Shown here: in pieces, positions 16,885-30,470 of the stretch
How positions within the stretch are numbered: the first letter of the stretch is position 1
How the letters are laid out: every line of letters begins with the position of its first letter
Source of the DNA: Bradyrhizobium diazoefficiens
Lineage (GTDB): Bacteria > Pseudomonadota > Alphaproteobacteria > Rhizobiales > Xanthobacteraceae
Length of the DNA stretch: 64,000 nucleotides
NCBI RefSeq assembly: GCF_016616425.1
Contig: NZ_CP067101.1
Coordinates: forward strand, 2,418,001 to 2,482,000
Direction of reading: 5' to 3'
Notes under the pieces: generated by a model
Told to the model about the DNA's origin: nothing
What the model saw: the letters and a program-made list of their open reading frames with translations, nothing else
Database searches by the model: none
Made by a program: the position numbers and the translations under genes

Positions 16885-19094
16885 TGCCCGATCTTTTGCT
16901 TGAACTGTTCTCGGAAGAAATCCCCGCGCGCATGCAGGCCAAGGCGGCGGACGATCTGCGCCGCATGGTCACGGACAAGCTCGTCGCTGAAGGCCTGGTC
17001 TATGAGGGCGCGAAGGCATTTGCGACGCCGCGCCGCCTTGCACTGACGGTGCACGGCATCCCCGTGCGTCAGCCTGACCTCAAGACCGAACGCCGCGGAC
17101 CGAAAATGGGCGCGCCCGATGCCGCCGTGCAGGGGTTTCTGAAAGCGACAGGTCTGAAGTCGCTGGATGAGGCCAAGATCCAGCGCGATCCCAAGGGCGA
17201 CTTCTACATCGCGCTGATCGAGAAGCCCGGCCGCGACGCGATCGACGTGCTCGCGGAAATCCTGCCCGTGATCATCCGCACCTTCCCCTGGCCGAAATCG
17301 ATGCGCTGGGGCGCGCGCTCCGGCAAGCCGGGCTCGCTCAACTGGGTGCGCCCACTGCACGCGATCACCGCGACCTTCGGTCTCGAGACCGAAGAGCCTG
17401 ATGTCGTGAAGTTCGAGGTCGACGGGATCGAGGCGGGCCAGACCACCTACGGTCACCGCTTTCTCGCGCCGGCGGCAATTTCCGTGCGCCGGTTCGAGGA
17501 CTATGAAGCAAAGCTGCTCGACGCCAAGGTCGTGCTCGACCCCGAGCGCCGCAAGGACGCGATTCTCACCGACGCCAAGCAGCTTGCCTTCGCGCAAGGC
17601 TTTGAGCTGGTCGAGGACCAGAACCTGCTTGACGAAGTCGCCGGTCTCGTCGAATGGCCCGTGGTGCTGATGGGCGCGTTCGAGCCGGAGTTCCTGACGA
17701 CGCCCGGGGAAGTCATCCGCGCCACCATTCGCAATAATCAGAAGTGCTTCGTGGTCAGTGATCCCAAGACGGGCAAGCTCGCCAACAAGTTCATTCTGGT
17801 CGCCAACATCGAGGCAACCGACGGCGGTGCGACCATCATCGCGGGCAACGAGCGCGTGATCCGCGCGCGATTGAGCGATGCCAAGTTCTTCTACGAGACG
17901 GACCTGAAGACGAAGCTCGAGGACCGGCTGCCGAAGTTCGAGCAGATCGTGTTCCACGAGAAGCTCGGCACGCAGGCGGAGCGGATTGGGCGCGTTGAGC
18001 GCCTTGCCGCCGAGATCGCGCCGTTGGTCGGCGCCGACATCGCCAAGGCCAAGCGCGCCGCGCATCTGGCGAAGGCAGATTTGCTGACGGAAGTAGTCGG
18101 CGAATTCCCGGAAGTGCAGGGGTTGATGGGCAAGTACTACGCGCTGGCGCAAGGCGAGGACGCCTCCGTCGCTGCGGCCTGCGAGGAGCACTACAAGCCC
18201 CAAGGCCCAGCCGATCGCGTGCCGACTGATCCTGTGAGCGTCGCGGTTGCGCTCGCGGACAAGATCGACACGTTGGTTGGTTTCTGGGCCATCGATGAGA
18301 AGCCGACGGGCAGCAAGGATCCCTATGCGCTTCGTCGCGCGGCGTTGGGTGTGATCAGAATCATTGCTGAAAATGGTCTACGGCTTTCGCTTTGGAAGCT
18401 GCTTAGCGAACACGCTGTTCAATTGGGGGCAGCGCTCTACAAAGACGACTTCAACTTGATCGTTGAGCTGTCGGATTGGATTGGCACGGCGCGATACGCG
18501 GAAATTCCGAGCAATTCGTTCTCCAACCAAGCGGTTGAATCTGCTTACAAGTTACTGAAGCCTCGAGTTGAGGACCTCCTCGCCTTCTTCGCCGACCGCC
18601 TCAAGGTCCAGCTCCGTGAGCAGGGCGCGCGGCACGATCTCGTCGATGCCGTGTTCGCGCTCGGCGGCCAGGACGATCTACTGCTGATCGTCCGCCGCGT
18701 CGAAGCACTGGGCAAATTCCTCGACAGCGACGACGGCAAGAACCTGCTTGCCGGCACCAAGCGCGCCAGCAACATCCTTTCGATCGAGGAGAAGAAGGAC
18801 AAGCGCAGCTTCGACGGGGCGCCTGATGCTGCGCTCTACAGCCTCGATGAGGAGAAGGCGCTGGCCAAGGTCATCGGCGAGGTGCAGACGGAGGCAAGCG
18901 CTGCCGTCGCCAAGGAGGACTTTGCCACAGCGATGAGCGCGATGGCGAAACTGCGTCCGCCGGTCGATGCGTTCTTCGACAAGGTTCGCGTCAACGACGA
19001 GGATGCGAAGGTGCGCGAGAACCGCCTGAAGCTGCTGAACGAGATCCGCCGCGCCACGCGTGCGGTGGCGGACTTTTCGAAGATCCAGGATTGA
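16884..19094 (+). CDS. glyS: Glycine--tRNA ligase beta subunit
   Basis: 736 aa, starting [18 protein letters not shown], the invariant N-terminus of GlyS. The beta subunit binds the t[20 protein letters not shown] and an internal HD-like region are present, and the C-terminal DALR-type helical domain ends [13 protein letters not shown] stretch at about 18340-18560, coding for [20 protein letters not shown] onwards, uses AT-rich codons unlike the rest of the gene. Confidence 0.97.
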   Translation: MPDLLLELFSEEIPARMQAKAADDLRRMVTDKLVAEGLVYEGAKAFATPRRLALTVHGIPVRQPDLKTERRGPKMGAPDAAVQGFLKATGLKSLDEAKIQRDPKGDFYIALIEKPGRDAIDVLAEILPVIIRTFPWPKSMRWGARSGKPGSLNWVRPLHAITATFGLETEEPDVVKFEVDGIEAGQTTYGHRFLAPAAISVRRFEDYEAKLLDAKVVLDPERRKDAILTDAKQLAFAQGFELVEDQNLLDEVAGLVEWPVVLMGAFEPEFLTTPGEVIRATIRNNQKCFVVSDPKTGKLANKFILVANIEATDGGATIIAGNERVIRARLSDAKFFYETDLKTKLEDRLPKFEQIVFHEKLGTQAERIGRVERLAAEIAPLVGADIAKAKRAAHLAKADLLTEVVGEFPEVQGLMGKYYALAQGEDASVAAACEEHYKPQGPADRVPTDPVSVAVALADKIDTLVGFWAIDEKPTGSKDPYALRRAALGVIRIIAENGLRLSLWKLLSEHAVQLGAALYKDDFNLIVELSDWIGTARYAEIPSNSFSNQAVESAYKLLKPRVEDLLAFFADRLKVQLREQGARHDLVDAVFALGGQDDLLLIVRRVEALGKFLDSDDGKNLLAGTKRASNILSIEEKKDKRSFDGAPDAALYSLDEEKALAKVIGEVQTEASAAVAKEDFATAMSAMAKLRPPVDAFFDKVRVNDEDAKVRENRLKLLNEIRRATRAVADFSKIQD

Positions 19095-19245
19095 GGCCGC
19101 GGGTATTGCGGCTCGCGTGCCCCGGACGCAGCGCAGCGCTTCTTCAGCGATGCGCTGCAGAGCCGGGGCCCATGCAGGCCGCGTGCTCGGAGTTCCTGGG
19201 TCCCGGGTCTGCGCTTCGCTTGCCCCGGACACGGAGCACAAAAGT

Positions 19246-19278
19246 GCCCCGCCCGGCGGGGGGAAGACCGGGCGGGGC
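19246..19278. terminator. Strong GC hairpin downstream of glyS
   Basis: GCCCCGCCCGG (19246-19256) pairs perfectly with CCGGGCGGGGC (19268-19278) across an 11-base loop. It lies between glyS and the convergent DUF1236 gene, so it may serve both. No T-tract follows, so intrinsic termination is only probable. Repeat-like sequence (GTGCCCCGGACGCAGCG) fills 19117-19175 just before it. Confidence 0.5.
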
Positions 19279-19339
19279 CTGATGTCCGTTAAACTGCTCG
19301 CGCCAGCCTGATGTGACGCGCCGGACATCTAGTTGAACG

Positions 19340-19693
19340 CTAGTCCAGCACCTCGACGATGCGGCGTGACTTCGGCTCGACCAGCACGGTCTCGCCGTTC
19401 ACCACGGTGTAGCGATAGGTGGTGGCGCCGAAGCGTTGCGGCACGTCATAATAGGTGACGCCGATCTCGGGTAAGGTGGCGCCGACCACGACGCGATCCG
19501 GAATGTGGAAGGCCGGCACACGTTGTTCGATGACATACTCACGGAAGGCCGGCCGCTGTTCGACTGCAATGGTCGGGGCGCTGTCGACCACGGCAGGCGC
19601 GCGTCCGACGGTGACACCGCTTTGCGCCTGCGCCGCAAGGGGCGAGCCGATCGCGGCCGCGAGCGCTGCAAGAGCAAGAATCCTGTTCCGCAT
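19340..19693 (-). CDS. DUF1236 family secreted protein
   Basis: 117 aa from ATG 19693 (MRNRILALAALAAAIGSPLAAQAQ), a clean signal peptide with cleavage after AQA; the frame extends to 19759 but the added residues would precede the signal peptide. The C-terminal region, with VGATLPEIGVTYYDVP and YRYTVVNGETVLVEPKSRRIVEVL, is a DUF1236 domain, common in Rhizobiales periplasmic proteins of unknown role. Confidence 0.85.
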   Translation of the reverse strand: MRNRILALAALAAAIGSPLAAQAQSGVTVGRAPAVVDSAPTIAVEQRPAFREYVIEQRVPAFHIPDRVVVGATLPEIGVTYYDVPQRFGATTYRYTVVNGETVLVEPKSRRIVEVLD

Positions 19694-19939
19694 GGACAAC
19701 TCCTTCGACGAGATTTTATTTTCGGGCGCGCCAATGGCGCGACCGATTGGCCAATGCATGCACCCTTCGCAATGTTCCGGGAAAAGGCCCGCCGCATTCG
19801 CGGCAATTTTCAGGCAGTTTTCGTGGGTGCCGGAACTCGCATCGCCAGTTGCGCGTCTCTACTCGCGGAACCGGGAGGGCTATGATCCGCCCGCGATTCG
19901 CCTCACCTCCTTCGCCTCAGCTCCACAGAAAGATAGTTC

Positions 19940-20095
19940 ATGCACATCACCGTCGCCCACATTTCGCCGATCCTGTCGTTGATTGCGGGCGTGCTCATCC
20001 TGATCATGCCGCGGCTCCTCAACCTGATCGTCGCGATCTTCCTTATTGTGAACGGCGCGATCGGGCTCGGGCTCCTGAAGTGGCTCCACCTCTAG
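19940..20095 (+). CDS. DUF3096 family small membrane protein
   Basis: 51 aa read directly at 19940: it starts MHITVAHISPILSLIAGVLI and ends GLGLLKWLHL. Two hydrophobic helices are joined by the short turn PRLLN, as in DUF3096 proteins, which are about this long. Its function is unknown. It precedes ppdK by 96 bp on the same strand. Confidence 0.75.
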   Translation: MHITVAHISPILSLIAGVLILIMPRLLNLIVAIFLIVNGAIGLGLLKWLHL

Positions 20096-20191
20096 GCGTT
20101 CATTTTCCGGAACCGTTCGACTTGCGCGGGCCCGCCCAAAGTGGTGTAAGGCCCGCGAATTCCCATTCCTCTCGCAGGTTGTGTGCAAGCT

Positions 20192-23122
<2,931 letters not shown>

Positions 23123-23148
23123 GCAACGAGGTCGAATGCTGAATGCGA

Positions 23149-23181
23149 AGAGGCGGGGCCAAACCCCGCCTCTTTCATTTT
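23149..23181 (+). terminator. Rho-independent terminator of ppdK
   Basis: AGAGGCGGGG (23149-23158), loop CCAAA, CCCCGCCTCT (23164-23173), then TTCATTTT. A perfect 10-bp stem followed by a T-rich run, 27 bp after the ppdK stop. Confidence 0.9.
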
Positions 23182-23240
23182 GCGCAAGACTTTCTCCACG
23201 CCGCTATTGCGAGCGCATGCTGCCACATACTCAGTGGCAT

Positions 23241-23336
23241 CGCCCGGCTTGACCGGGCGATCCAGTACACCGAGGCGTTCGTGGTTGAGCCGAGAAGCCG
23301 CGGCGTACTGGATGCCCCGCCTTCGCGGGGCATGAC
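23241..23336. repeat. Palindromic repeat with two hairpins
   Basis: CGCCCGG/CCGGGCG (23241-23259) and GCCCCGC/GCGGGGC (23314-23331) form two hairpins, and ATCCAGTAC (23260-23268) pairs with GTACTGGAT (23305-23313) to close the inner part. This is the typical layout of the GC-rich intergenic repeats here. Confidence 0.75.
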
Positions 23337-23625
23337 AGCGGTTGTTGTCGCAACAGCGGAACCACACGCGCGTCCCGTGACAATACGCGCCGTCAAGAGT
23401 TCCTTCACCATTGGCGTTGACCAGATGTTTACCGCTTCACGTGACGACGCATTTACCACCGCACGCGATCGCCCCGTGCAAACAGCTGTATCCGCTTGAG
23501 TGTGCTGCACGCGCAACGCCGATTAACGCCCCGGCAACCTAAATTAGATACTTACGATAAAGATCGAATTGCACGGACGTACTGCAGTTCGATTTTTCTG
23601 GCGTAAGCGTAGCGTGAGCGTATCG
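23337..23625 (+). other. Upstream region of the cell-wall hydrolase gene
   Basis: 289 bp without a convincing gene. The last 110 bp are AT-richer (for example AACCTAAATTAGATACTTACGA around 23536-23557) and probably carry the hydrolase promoter; no specific box can be assigned. The TAAATTAGATAC run suits a -10 region. Confidence 0.4.
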
Positions 23626-25080
23626 ATGTCAGTGTTGCGTAACCATCCGAAGGGCGCGCGGTTCGCGTCCTTCGGGATCGGTCTCTGCATCTTCGCATTG
23701 ATGCCGAGAGAGACCGGCTATCAGGACATTGCCTCCTTGCTGGCGCGCCAACCCGGCGTCGCCGAGCGTTGGCAAAGGCAGGTATTCTCCGCGGCGTCCT
23801 CGATCCAGCTCGCCACTTACAGTTTTTCGCGTCCCATCGGCACCTCCGTCCCGCAGAGCGCGATGGTTCGCCTCGCCAGCCTCGATGGCCGCGACGTCAC
23901 CGGCGCGATCAGCCGCAATCCTGCGCTGCGGGCTGCGCCGCGCTACCAGGCCTCCGACTTTCCCAAGGTCGATCGCTCCATGAAAGGTGATCGCCTCGCG
24001 ATCGTTACCCCAACGGCGCCTTCCGATACGGCCGCGCCCGCAGCAAGCCCCGCGCAGGGAGATCCCGCGACGTCGAACGGCTCGGTGTTCGGCGCCAAGA
24101 CCGTCGCGTTGCCGCAGGCGATGTCGCCGGAGTCCGCCGCCGCGCTCGATCCCGAGCTTCAGGAAGCCATGCGCGCGCCGCCGCTGCCGCAATACACTAA
24201 TGCGCCGAGGGCCAGCGACCCTGCGCGCGCGCTCGCGACCGCGCCGCTCGAGGCGTTCAAGCGGGCCGAAGCCGCGCCCGCGCCCTCGCGCGATCCGTTC
24301 AGCGTCAAGACCTCCAACCTCTTCTTCGGCAGTTCCTCGCTCGGCGGCAATCTCGAGAGCATCGAGAGCTGGCAGCCCGGCGCCGAGCCGCTGATCGTAA
24401 TGCCCGATCCCGATATGAAAGCGACGGCCTCGCTGTCGCCACCGACGGCGGAGATTGCCAGGGACATCGAGAGCGGCGAGAGCGTTGCGCCGAAGGGCGA
24501 GGTCAACGCCGACAACCAGCGCGCCGGATCGCCGGCGGAGCGGCTCGCGCTCGACGACAAGTCGCGCGCGAAGTCGGAAAAATGTCTCGCCGAAGCCGTC
24601 TATTTCGAATCCCGCGGCGAGGCCGTGCGCGGCCAGATCGCGGTCGCGCAAGTCGTGATGAACCGCGTCTTCTCCGGCAAATATCCGGAAAGCGTGTGCG
24701 GAGCAGTTTACCAGAACAAGAACCGTCACCTCGCCTGCCAGTTCACCTTTGCCTGCGACAACAATCCCGACGTGATCCGCGAGCCCGAGATGTGGGAGCG
24801 CGCCAAGAAGATCGCGAAGGCCATGCTCGACGGCCAGATCTGGCTGCCCGAGGTCGGCAAGTCCACGCACTATCACGCCTACTGGGTGCGCCCGTCCTGG
24901 GTTGCCGAGATGAAGAAGATGTACAGGACCGGCGTGCACACCTTCTACCGCCCGCGCGCCTGGGGTGACGGCAGCGAGGAACCAAGCTGGGGCACTCCGG
25001 CCCAGACCGCCGCGCTCTCCGCCGAGCTCGTGCAGGAAGCCAAGAGCTCCGCCGAAATGGGCGTGACCGAGCGAAGGTAA
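23626..25080 (+). CDS. Cell-wall hydrolase, SleB (Hydrolase_2) domain
   Basis: 484 aa from ATG 23626 (MSVLRNHPKGARFASFG); GTG 23614 and TTG 23569 are alternatives. A hydrophobic segment at about 11-23 may be a signal anchor. Residues 35-315 are low-complexity Ala/Pro/Ser-rich sequence. The SleB-type domain lies at about 318-430: CLAEAVYFESRGE with the conserved Glu, VAQVVMNRVFSGKYP, CQFTFACD and THYHAYWVRPSW. Such domains cleave peptidoglycan (lytic transglycosylase/amidase type). A periplasmic peptidoglycan-remodelling role is inferred. Confidence 0.88.
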   Translation: MSVLRNHPKGARFASFGIGLCIFALMPRETGYQDIASLLARQPGVAERWQRQVFSAASSIQLATYSFSRPIGTSVPQSAMVRLASLDGRDVTGAISRNPALRAAPRYQASDFPKVDRSMKGDRLAIVTPTAPSDTAAPAASPAQGDPATSNGSVFGAKTVALPQAMSPESAAALDPELQEAMRAPPLPQYTNAPRASDPARALATAPLEAFKRAEAAPAPSRDPFSVKTSNLFFGSSSLGGNLESIESWQPGAEPLIVMPDPDMKATASLSPPTAEIARDIESGESVAPKGEVNADNQRAGSPAERLALDDKSRAKSEKCLAEAVYFESRGEAVRGQIAVAQVVMNRVFSGKYPESVCGAVYQNKNRHLACQFTFACDNNPDVIREPEMWERAKKIAKAMLDGQIWLPEVGKSTHYHAYWVRPSWVAEMKKMYRTGVHTFYRPRAWGDGSEEPSWGTPAQTAALSAELVQEAKSSAEMGVTERR

Positions 25081-25092
25081 CGTCCGGAATAG

Positions 25093-25218
25093 GTGGTCGT
25101 GCCGGGGCTTGTCCCGCCTGCGCGGCCGAAGCCGCTTCGGCGAGGCGAAGGCCCGGGCATCGACGTTCTTCGTACGGTACAGCCATACGTGCATGGCCGG
25201 GACAGGCCCGGCCATGAC
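25093..25218. repeat. Palindromic repeat between convergent genes
   Basis: The right part, CATGGCCGGG (25192-25201) and CCCGGCCATG (25207-25216), is a perfect 10-bp hairpin; the left part starts GTCGTGCCGGGGCTTGTCCCG. It fills the gap between the hydrolase gene and nadC. Confidence 0.65.
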
Positions 25219-25230
25219 GAGCGCGTGCCA

Positions 25231-26121
25231 TCAGGCCTCGATATCGAGCGCGCAGTCGAAATTCGGCGCCGAATGCGTCAGCGCGCCGGATGAGGCGTAG
25301 TCGACGCCGGTCGCCGCGATCGCAGCAATCGAGTCCAGCGTGACGCCGCCGGACGCCTCCAGCTTGAGGCGACCCTCGTTGATCCGCACGGCCTCACGCA
25401 GCGTGGCAAGGTCCATGTTGTCGAGCAGCACGGCGTCGGCGAGCCCTGTGTCGAGCACATCGCGCAGTTGGGAGAGGGTATCGACCTCGATCTCGATCTT
25501 GACGAGATGGCCGGCATGGGCGCGGGCGCGTTCCAGCACCGCGCGGACACCGCCGGCAACCGCGATATGGTTGTCCTTGATCAGGATCGCATCGTCGAGT
25601 CCGAAGCGGTGATTGAAGCCGCCGCCGCACCGCACCGCGTATTTCTCCAGCGCCCGCAGCCCCGGCGTGGTCTTGCGCGTGCAGCAGACGCGCATTCTCG
25701 TGCCTTCGGTGCGTGCGACATAATCGGCCGTGAGCGTTGCAACGCCCGACAGGCGGCCGACGAAGTTCAGCGCGGTCCGCTCCGCCGTGAGAATGGCGCG
25801 CGCAGGACCCGCGATCGTCAGCACCTGCTGTCCGCGGGCAACCCGTGCGGCGTCACGAACATGCGCGCGCAGCTCGGTGTCGGGCGACAGCCTCTGCAAC
25901 GTCGCGATCGCCAGCGGCAAGCCGGCGATCACGCCGGCCTGGCGCGCGACGAGGATGGCTTGCGCCTTGGTCGCTTCCGGGATCGTTGCAAGCGAGGTGA
26001 TATCGCCGGCGCGGCCGAGGTCCTCGTCGAGCGCGCGCTGCACGGCTTCGTCGATGACGAGCGGCGAAAGGAAGGCGTCGGGGTTGAGCAATGAGGTCGG
26101 GGTGATCATGGACGGCTCCAT
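25231..26121 (-). CDS. nadC: Nicotinate-nucleotide pyrophosphorylase (carboxylating)
   Basis: 296 aa quinolinate phosphoribosyltransferase, making nicotinate mononucleotide from quinolinate and PRPP in de novo NAD synthesis. Visible motifs: [54 protein letters not shown] and [12 protein letters not shown] 26121 overlaps the nadB stop by one base (TGATG); an internal ATG at 26109 is a weaker alternative. Last gene of nadABC. Confidence 0.96.
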   Translation of the reverse strand: MEPSMITPTSLLNPDAFLSPLVIDEAVQRALDEDLGRAGDITSLATIPEATKAQAILVARQAGVIAGLPLAIATLQRLSPDTELRAHVRDAARVARGQQVLTIAGPARAILTAERTALNFVGRLSGVATLTADYVARTEGTRMRVCCTRKTTPGLRALEKYAVRCGGGFNHRFGLDDAILIKDNHIAVAGGVRAVLERARAHAGHLVKIEIEVDTLSQLRDVLDTGLADAVLLDNMDLATLREAVRINEGRLKLEASGGVTLDSIAAIAATGVDYASSGALTHSAPNFDCALDIEA

Positions 26122-27722
26122 CAGGCGATCATGGGGCGGGCGGTGCGCGGCAACGGGCTCAGGCCTTCCGCGATCTCGCGTACCGCGGCGAGCGTGGTCA
26201 TCGTTCTCTGCGCCAGCGCAGGGACGTCAGCCGGATGGTCGGAACGGAAATGCCCGCCGCGGCTCTCGCGTCGGCGCCATGCCGAGGCTGCGACGAGCAG
26301 CGCCGAAATCGCCATGTTGCGGAGCGGGATGCTCGCTGCCTCGCGTTCGAGCGCGGCGAGGTGGTGCACGACATCAGTGAGGCCGTCGTCCTCGCGGACC
26401 ACACCGACATGCGCGCTCATGATCGCCCGCAGCCGCTTCACGACCGCAACATCCAGCGTACCGCTGCGCGGTATCGCCTGTGTGTCTGGGAGGCGGGCAG
26501 GCGAAGGGATGGCGCGGCCGGCGATGTCGTCGGCGATGCGTGCGGCGTAGACCACGGCCTCGAGCAGCGAGTTCGAGGCGAGCCGGTTGGCGCCGTGTGC
26601 GCCGGTCGACGACACCTCGCCGCCGGCCCAGAGCCCCTCGATCGAGCTGCGACCGCGTCCATCCACGGCGACGCCGCCCATATGGTAGTGCGCTGCGGGC
26701 GCAATCGGGATGACCTGTATCGCCGGATCGATGCCGGCGGCGATGCAGCTCGCGTGCACGGTCGGAAATTCGTCCGCGAAGCGCGCGCCGAGCGCCTGCC
26801 ACGCATCGAGGAAGGCGCCGCGCCCGGCCGCGATCTCGGCGAACACGCCGCGGGCCACGATGTCGCGTGGCGCAAGCTCCGCGAGCGGGTGGCGCGCCAG
26901 CATGAAACGTTCGCCCTTGCCGTTGATCAGCGTTGCGCCTTCGCCGCGCAACGCTTCGGTGGCAAGCGGCGCCGGATCGCGCCCGACCATGATAGCGGTT
27001 GGGTGGAACTGCACGAATTCGGGGTCGGCGATCACCGCACCGGCACGCGCGGCGATGGCAAGGCCCGAGCCGCTGGCCTCGGGCGGATTGGTGGTGACGG
27101 CATAGAGATGGCCGATGCCGCCGGTGGCAAGCACCACCGCGCGCGCGGCGAGCAGGAACGGCCTTGCCGAAGAGTTGCCGGCCTCGCGCAGTTGAAGGCC
27201 GGCGACGACACCGTTCTCGGTCAGGAGGGCTTCGGCGACGAGACCTTCGATGACGCGGATCGACGGCGCACGCCGCACCGCTTCGCTCAAGGCCGCGATG
27301 ATCGCGGCGCCGGCCCCGTCGCCGCGCACATGCACGATGCGCCGGGCCGAATGTGCCGCCTCGCGTCCGACCGCAAGCCTGCCTTCGAGATCGCGATCGA
27401 AGGGGACGCCATAGGCCAGGAGATCGTGAATGCGGGGCGCGGCCTCGCGCGCGATCCCGAGTGCGACCGCCTCGTCGACAAGGCCGCCGCCGACCGCGAC
27501 GGTATCGGCGGCGTGCGCTTCCGGCGTGTCGCCTTCGGCCACCGCCGCGGCGATACCGCCTTGCGCCCATGTGGATGATGCGCCCTGTCCGAGCGGCGCA
27601 GCCGAGATCAAGGTCACCGGCCGCGGCGCGAGCTTCAGCGCACAGAATAATCCGGCAAGGCCGCCGCCGACGATGACGACGTCGTCAGTGCTGCGGGTGA
27701 GGTTGTGGACGTTGTCTTGCAT
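26121..27722 (-). CDS. nadB: L-aspartate oxidase
   Basis: 533 aa FAD enzyme that oxidises aspartate to iminoaspartate, the first step to quinolinate. The N-terminal dinucleotide fold is [49 protein letters not shown] and [26 protein letters not shown] are succinate-dehydrogenase-superfamily signatures found in NadB. It starts 9 bp after the nadA stop. Confidence 0.96.
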   Translation of the reverse strand: MQDNVHNLTRSTDDVVIVGGGLAGLFCALKLAPRPVTLISAAPLGQGASSTWAQGGIAAAVAEGDTPEAHAADTVAVGGGLVDEAVALGIAREAAPRIHDLLAYGVPFDRDLEGRLAVGREAAHSARRIVHVRGDGAGAAIIAALSEAVRRAPSIRVIEGLVAEALLTENGVVAGLQLREAGNSSARPFLLAARAVVLATGGIGHLYAVTTNPPEASGSGLAIAARAGAVIADPEFVQFHPTAIMVGRDPAPLATEALRGEGATLINGKGERFMLARHPLAELAPRDIVARGVFAEIAAGRGAFLDAWQALGARFADEFPTVHASCIAAGIDPAIQVIPIAPAAHYHMGGVAVDGRGRSSIEGLWAGGEVSSTGAHGANRLASNSLLEAVVYAARIADDIAGRAIPSPARLPDTQAIPRSGTLDVAVVKRLRAIMSAHVGVVREDDGLTDVVHHLAALEREAASIPLRNMAISALLVAASAWRRRESRGGHFRSDHPADVPALAQRTMTTLAAVREIAEGLSPLPRTARPMIA

Positions 27723-27731
27723 GTCTCGCTC

Positions 27732-28838
27732 TCAATTCTTCAGATTGATCATCCGCTCGACCGAACGCCGCGCGCGCACCGCAAGCGCGGGATCGATCGT
27801 TACCTCTCCGCGGAGCGTCAGCAGGCTCTCCAGGATGTTGGCGAGCGTGATGCGCTTCATGTGCGGGCAGAGATTGCAGGGACGCAGCATCTCCACGTCA
27901 GGCAGCTCGGCGCGCACATTGTCGGCCATCGAGCACTCCGTGATCATCACCAGCCGCCGCGGCCGTTTCGCGCGCACCCAATTGATCATCTGCGCGGTCG
28001 AGCCGGTGAAGTCGGCTTCGGCCAGCACGTCCGGCGGGCACTCCGGATGCGCGATGACCTGCACCGAGGGATCGGCCCCACGAAGCTCGCGCAGTTCTTT
28101 GCCGGAGAAGCGTTCGTGCACCTCGCAGGCGCCCTTCCAGGCAATGATCTTCACGTCGGTCTTCGAGGCCACGTAAGTTGCGAGATAGCGATCGGGCAGG
28201 AAGATCACGCTTGGCGCATTCAGGCTCTCGACCACCTGCACCGCGTTCGACGAGGTGCAGCAGATATCGACCTCGGCCTTTACTTCCGCCGAGGTGTTGA
28301 CGTAGGCGACGACGGGAACGCCGGGAAATTTTTCGCGGAGCAGACGAACGTCCGCGCCGGTGATGCTGGCCGCCAGCGAGCAGCCGGCGCGCGCGTCGGG
28401 GATCAGCACCGTCTTGTCGGGGTTGAGCAGTTTCGAGGTCTCCGCCATGAAATGCACGCCGCACTGGACGATGATGCCGGCCTTCACCTTGGTGGCTTCG
28501 ACGGCGAGCTGAAGCGAGTCGCCGCCGATATCGGCGACGCAGTGGAAGATCTCCGGGGCCTGATAGTTGTGCGCGAGGATCACCGCGCCGCGCGCCTGCT
28601 TCAGCTCGTTGATCGCCTTGATCGTCGGTGCCATCAGCGGCCACTCGATCGGCGGGATCACATGCTTCACACGCTCATAGAGCGGCGCGGTGGCGCGCTC
28701 GACCTCGCCTGTCCATTCCAGCAAGGGCGTCGGTAGCGTAGATCCTGTTCGCGCCGGTGCGGCACGGGGAGAAACCGTGACTTTGCCCTGCGGCCGGTCG
28801 GCAAAGTCGTCGGGGCCGTAAATTCCAGTGATCGGCAT
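27732..28838 (-). CDS. nadA: Quinolinate synthase A
   Basis: 368 aa. It condenses iminoaspartate with dihydroxyacetone phosphate to quinolinate using an oxygen-sensitive [4Fe-4S] cluster. Candidate ligand cysteines lie in [13 protein letters not shown] and [12 protein letters not shown], with a third conserved Cys between them; [11 protein letters not shown] and [12 protein letters not shown] are typical NadA motifs. It is the first gene of nadABC, and its promoter region carries two matching palindromes. Confidence 0.95.
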   Translation of the reverse strand: MPITGIYGPDDFADRPQGKVTVSPRAAPARTGSTLPTPLLEWTGEVERATAPLYERVKHVIPPIEWPLMAPTIKAINELKQARGAVILAHNYQAPEIFHCVADIGGDSLQLAVEATKVKAGIIVQCGVHFMAETSKLLNPDKTVLIPDARAGCSLAASITGADVRLLREKFPGVPVVAYVNTSAEVKAEVDICCTSSNAVQVVESLNAPSVIFLPDRYLATYVASKTDVKIIAWKGACEVHERFSGKELRELRGADPSVQVIAHPECPPDVLAEADFTGSTAQMINWVRAKRPRRLVMITECSMADNVRAELPDVEMLRPCNLCPHMKRITLANILESLLTLRGEVTIDPALAVRARRSVERMINLKN

Positions 28839-28861
28839 CGAAGCCTCCCTTGTACGTCAAT

Positions 28862-28880
28862 TATACTCGACCTGAGCATA
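28862..28880. promoter_or_regulatory. Candidate NadQ operator, promoter-proximal
   Basis: TATACTC-GACCT-GAGCATA: a 7-bp inverted repeat with one mismatch and a 5-bp spacer, 24 bp before the nadA start. The layout matches the second site below. NadQ (a Nudix-like repressor) is known to control nadABC in many alphaproteobacteria, and a NadQ-like gene is present at 39323-40291. Confidence 0.65.
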
Positions 28881-28935
28881 TGTATGACCTAAACAATCTG
28901 GCCGTGAGGCCGGAGCGGATTCATCGAGGCACAAA

Positions 28936-28954
28936 TATACTCAATATGAGCAAA
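28936..28954. promoter_or_regulatory. Candidate NadQ operator, distal
   Basis: TATACTC-AATAT-GAGCAAA has the same TATACTC-N5-GAGCA core as the proximal site. The two start points are 74 bp apart, close to seven helical turns, so bound dimers would face the same side of the DNA. The rest of the 338-bp gap (28839-29176) has no gene. Confidence 0.6.
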
Positions 28955-29176
28955 TCAAAGATAGCATGCTGCGCTGAGGATCGCCAGATCGAGCCACACA
29001 CATTTCCGTCAAGCCGGGTCTGATCGGCAGGCGAGGCCTCATTCAAACGCAATGGTCCAGCGGCAGCCCTTCGTGGAATGCAACGGTTTTTGGCTTGGGA
29101 TATTCATGCAAATGCATTAAATGACGCGTCCGCGGCGGCCGCTTTTGCGAATCTGCCAATGACAGAGGGGGACACC

Positions 29177-30430
29177 ATGTCGACATCAGTGGGCGAGCTT
29201 GCTCCGGCCTCGCGTTCCTCGAACTGGCGCACCCCGGCCGTCATCATTCTCTGCGGTTGTGCGATCGGCATGCTCGGCTTCGGTCCGCGCTCGGCGCTCG
29301 GCTTCTTCGTGCAGCCGATGAGCCACGAATTCTCCTGGGGCCGCGACGTGTTCGGCCTCGCGATTGCCGTGCAAAATCTGTTGTGGGGCTTGGGCCAGCC
29401 GTTCGCCGGCGCGGTCGCCGATCGCTTCGGCTTGTTCCGGGTGATGTGCGTCGGCGCTCTGCTCTATGCCGGCGGCCTGCTGTTGATGCGCTACTCCTCG
29501 ACGCCGTTGTCGCTCGACATCGGCGCGGGCGTCATGGTCGGCTTTGGTCTTGCCGGCTGCTCGTTCAATCTGGTGCTGTCGGCCTTCACCAAGCTCCTGC
29601 CGGCCGAAAAGCGCGGCCTTGCGCTTGGTGCCGGCACGGCGGCGGGATCATTCGGGCAGTTCCTGTTCGCACCGATCGGCGTCGCGTTGATCGACAATTT
29701 CGGCTGGCAGCAGACGCTTTCCGTATTCGGCTTCCTGATGCTGCTGATCATCCCGCTGTCACTGGCGCTCTCGACGCCGCCGGTCGCAAATGCGGCCGCC
29801 GCAACCGCGGCGGATGAGCAGACCTTCACCAGGGCCCTTGCCGAAGCCTTCGGCCACCGCTCCTACGTGCTGCTGGTGCTCGGCTTCTTCACCTGCGGAT
29901 TCCAGCTCGCCTTCATCACCGTGCATCTGCCGGCCTTCCTGGTCGATCGCGGCATCTCGACGCAAACCGGAGGCTGGGTGATCGCGGCGATCGGCCTGTT
30001 CAACATCGTGGGGTCGCTCAGCGTCGGCTATCTCCAGAACTCGGTGCCGAAGCGCTACATCCTCTCGACCATCTACTTCACGCGTGCGCTGGCGACGCTC
30101 GCCTTCATCTCGTTCCCGATCACGCCGTTCTCGGCGATCGCGTTCGGCGCGATTTCCGGCCTGACCTGGCTGTCGACGGTGCCGCCGACCTCGGCGCTGG
30201 TGGCGCTGATGTTCGGCACCCGCTGGCTTGCGACGCTCTACGGCTTCGCCTTCGTCAGCCATCAGGTCGGCGGTTTCCTCGGCGTCTGGCTCGGCGGAAT
30301 CGTCTTCGAGCGCTTCGGTTCCTACATGCCGATCTGGTGGCTCTCGATCCTGTTCGGCGTGCTCTCCGCCTTGATCAATCTTCCGATCGTCGAGAAACCT
30401 GTTGCGCGAGCGGTTGCGCAGCCCGCCTGA
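29177..30430 (+). CDS. Major facilitator superfamily transporter
   Basis: 417 aa from ATG 29177, preceded by AGAGGGGG as ribosome-binding site; ATG 29159 and the frame back to 29078 are less likely. Twelve hydrophobic helices can be counted. The MFS motif A-like loop is [11 protein letters not shown] after helix 2, and helix 1 holds [15 protein letters not shown], a signature of the monocarboxylate/oxalate-formate-antiporter-like branch. The substrate is unknown. Confidence 0.88.
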   Translation: MSTSVGELAPASRSSNWRTPAVIILCGCAIGMLGFGPRSALGFFVQPMSHEFSWGRDVFGLAIAVQNLLWGLGQPFAGAVADRFGLFRVMCVGALLYAGGLLLMRYSSTPLSLDIGAGVMVGFGLAGCSFNLVLSAFTKLLPAEKRGLALGAGTAAGSFGQFLFAPIGVALIDNFGWQQTLSVFGFLMLLIIPLSLALSTPPVANAAAATAADEQTFTRALAEAFGHRSYVLLVLGFFTCGFQLAFITVHLPAFLVDRGISTQTGGWVIAAIGLFNIVGSLSVGYLQNSVPKRYILSTIYFTRALATLAFISFPITPFSAIAFGAISGLTWLSTVPPTSALVALMFGTRWLATLYGFAFVSHQVGGFLGVWLGGIVFERFGSYMPIWWLSILFGVLSALINLPIVEKPVARAVAQPA

Positions 30431-30470
30431 TCGGCTAAACATCCCGTCAAACAAGTCAGGGAGTTTTGCT

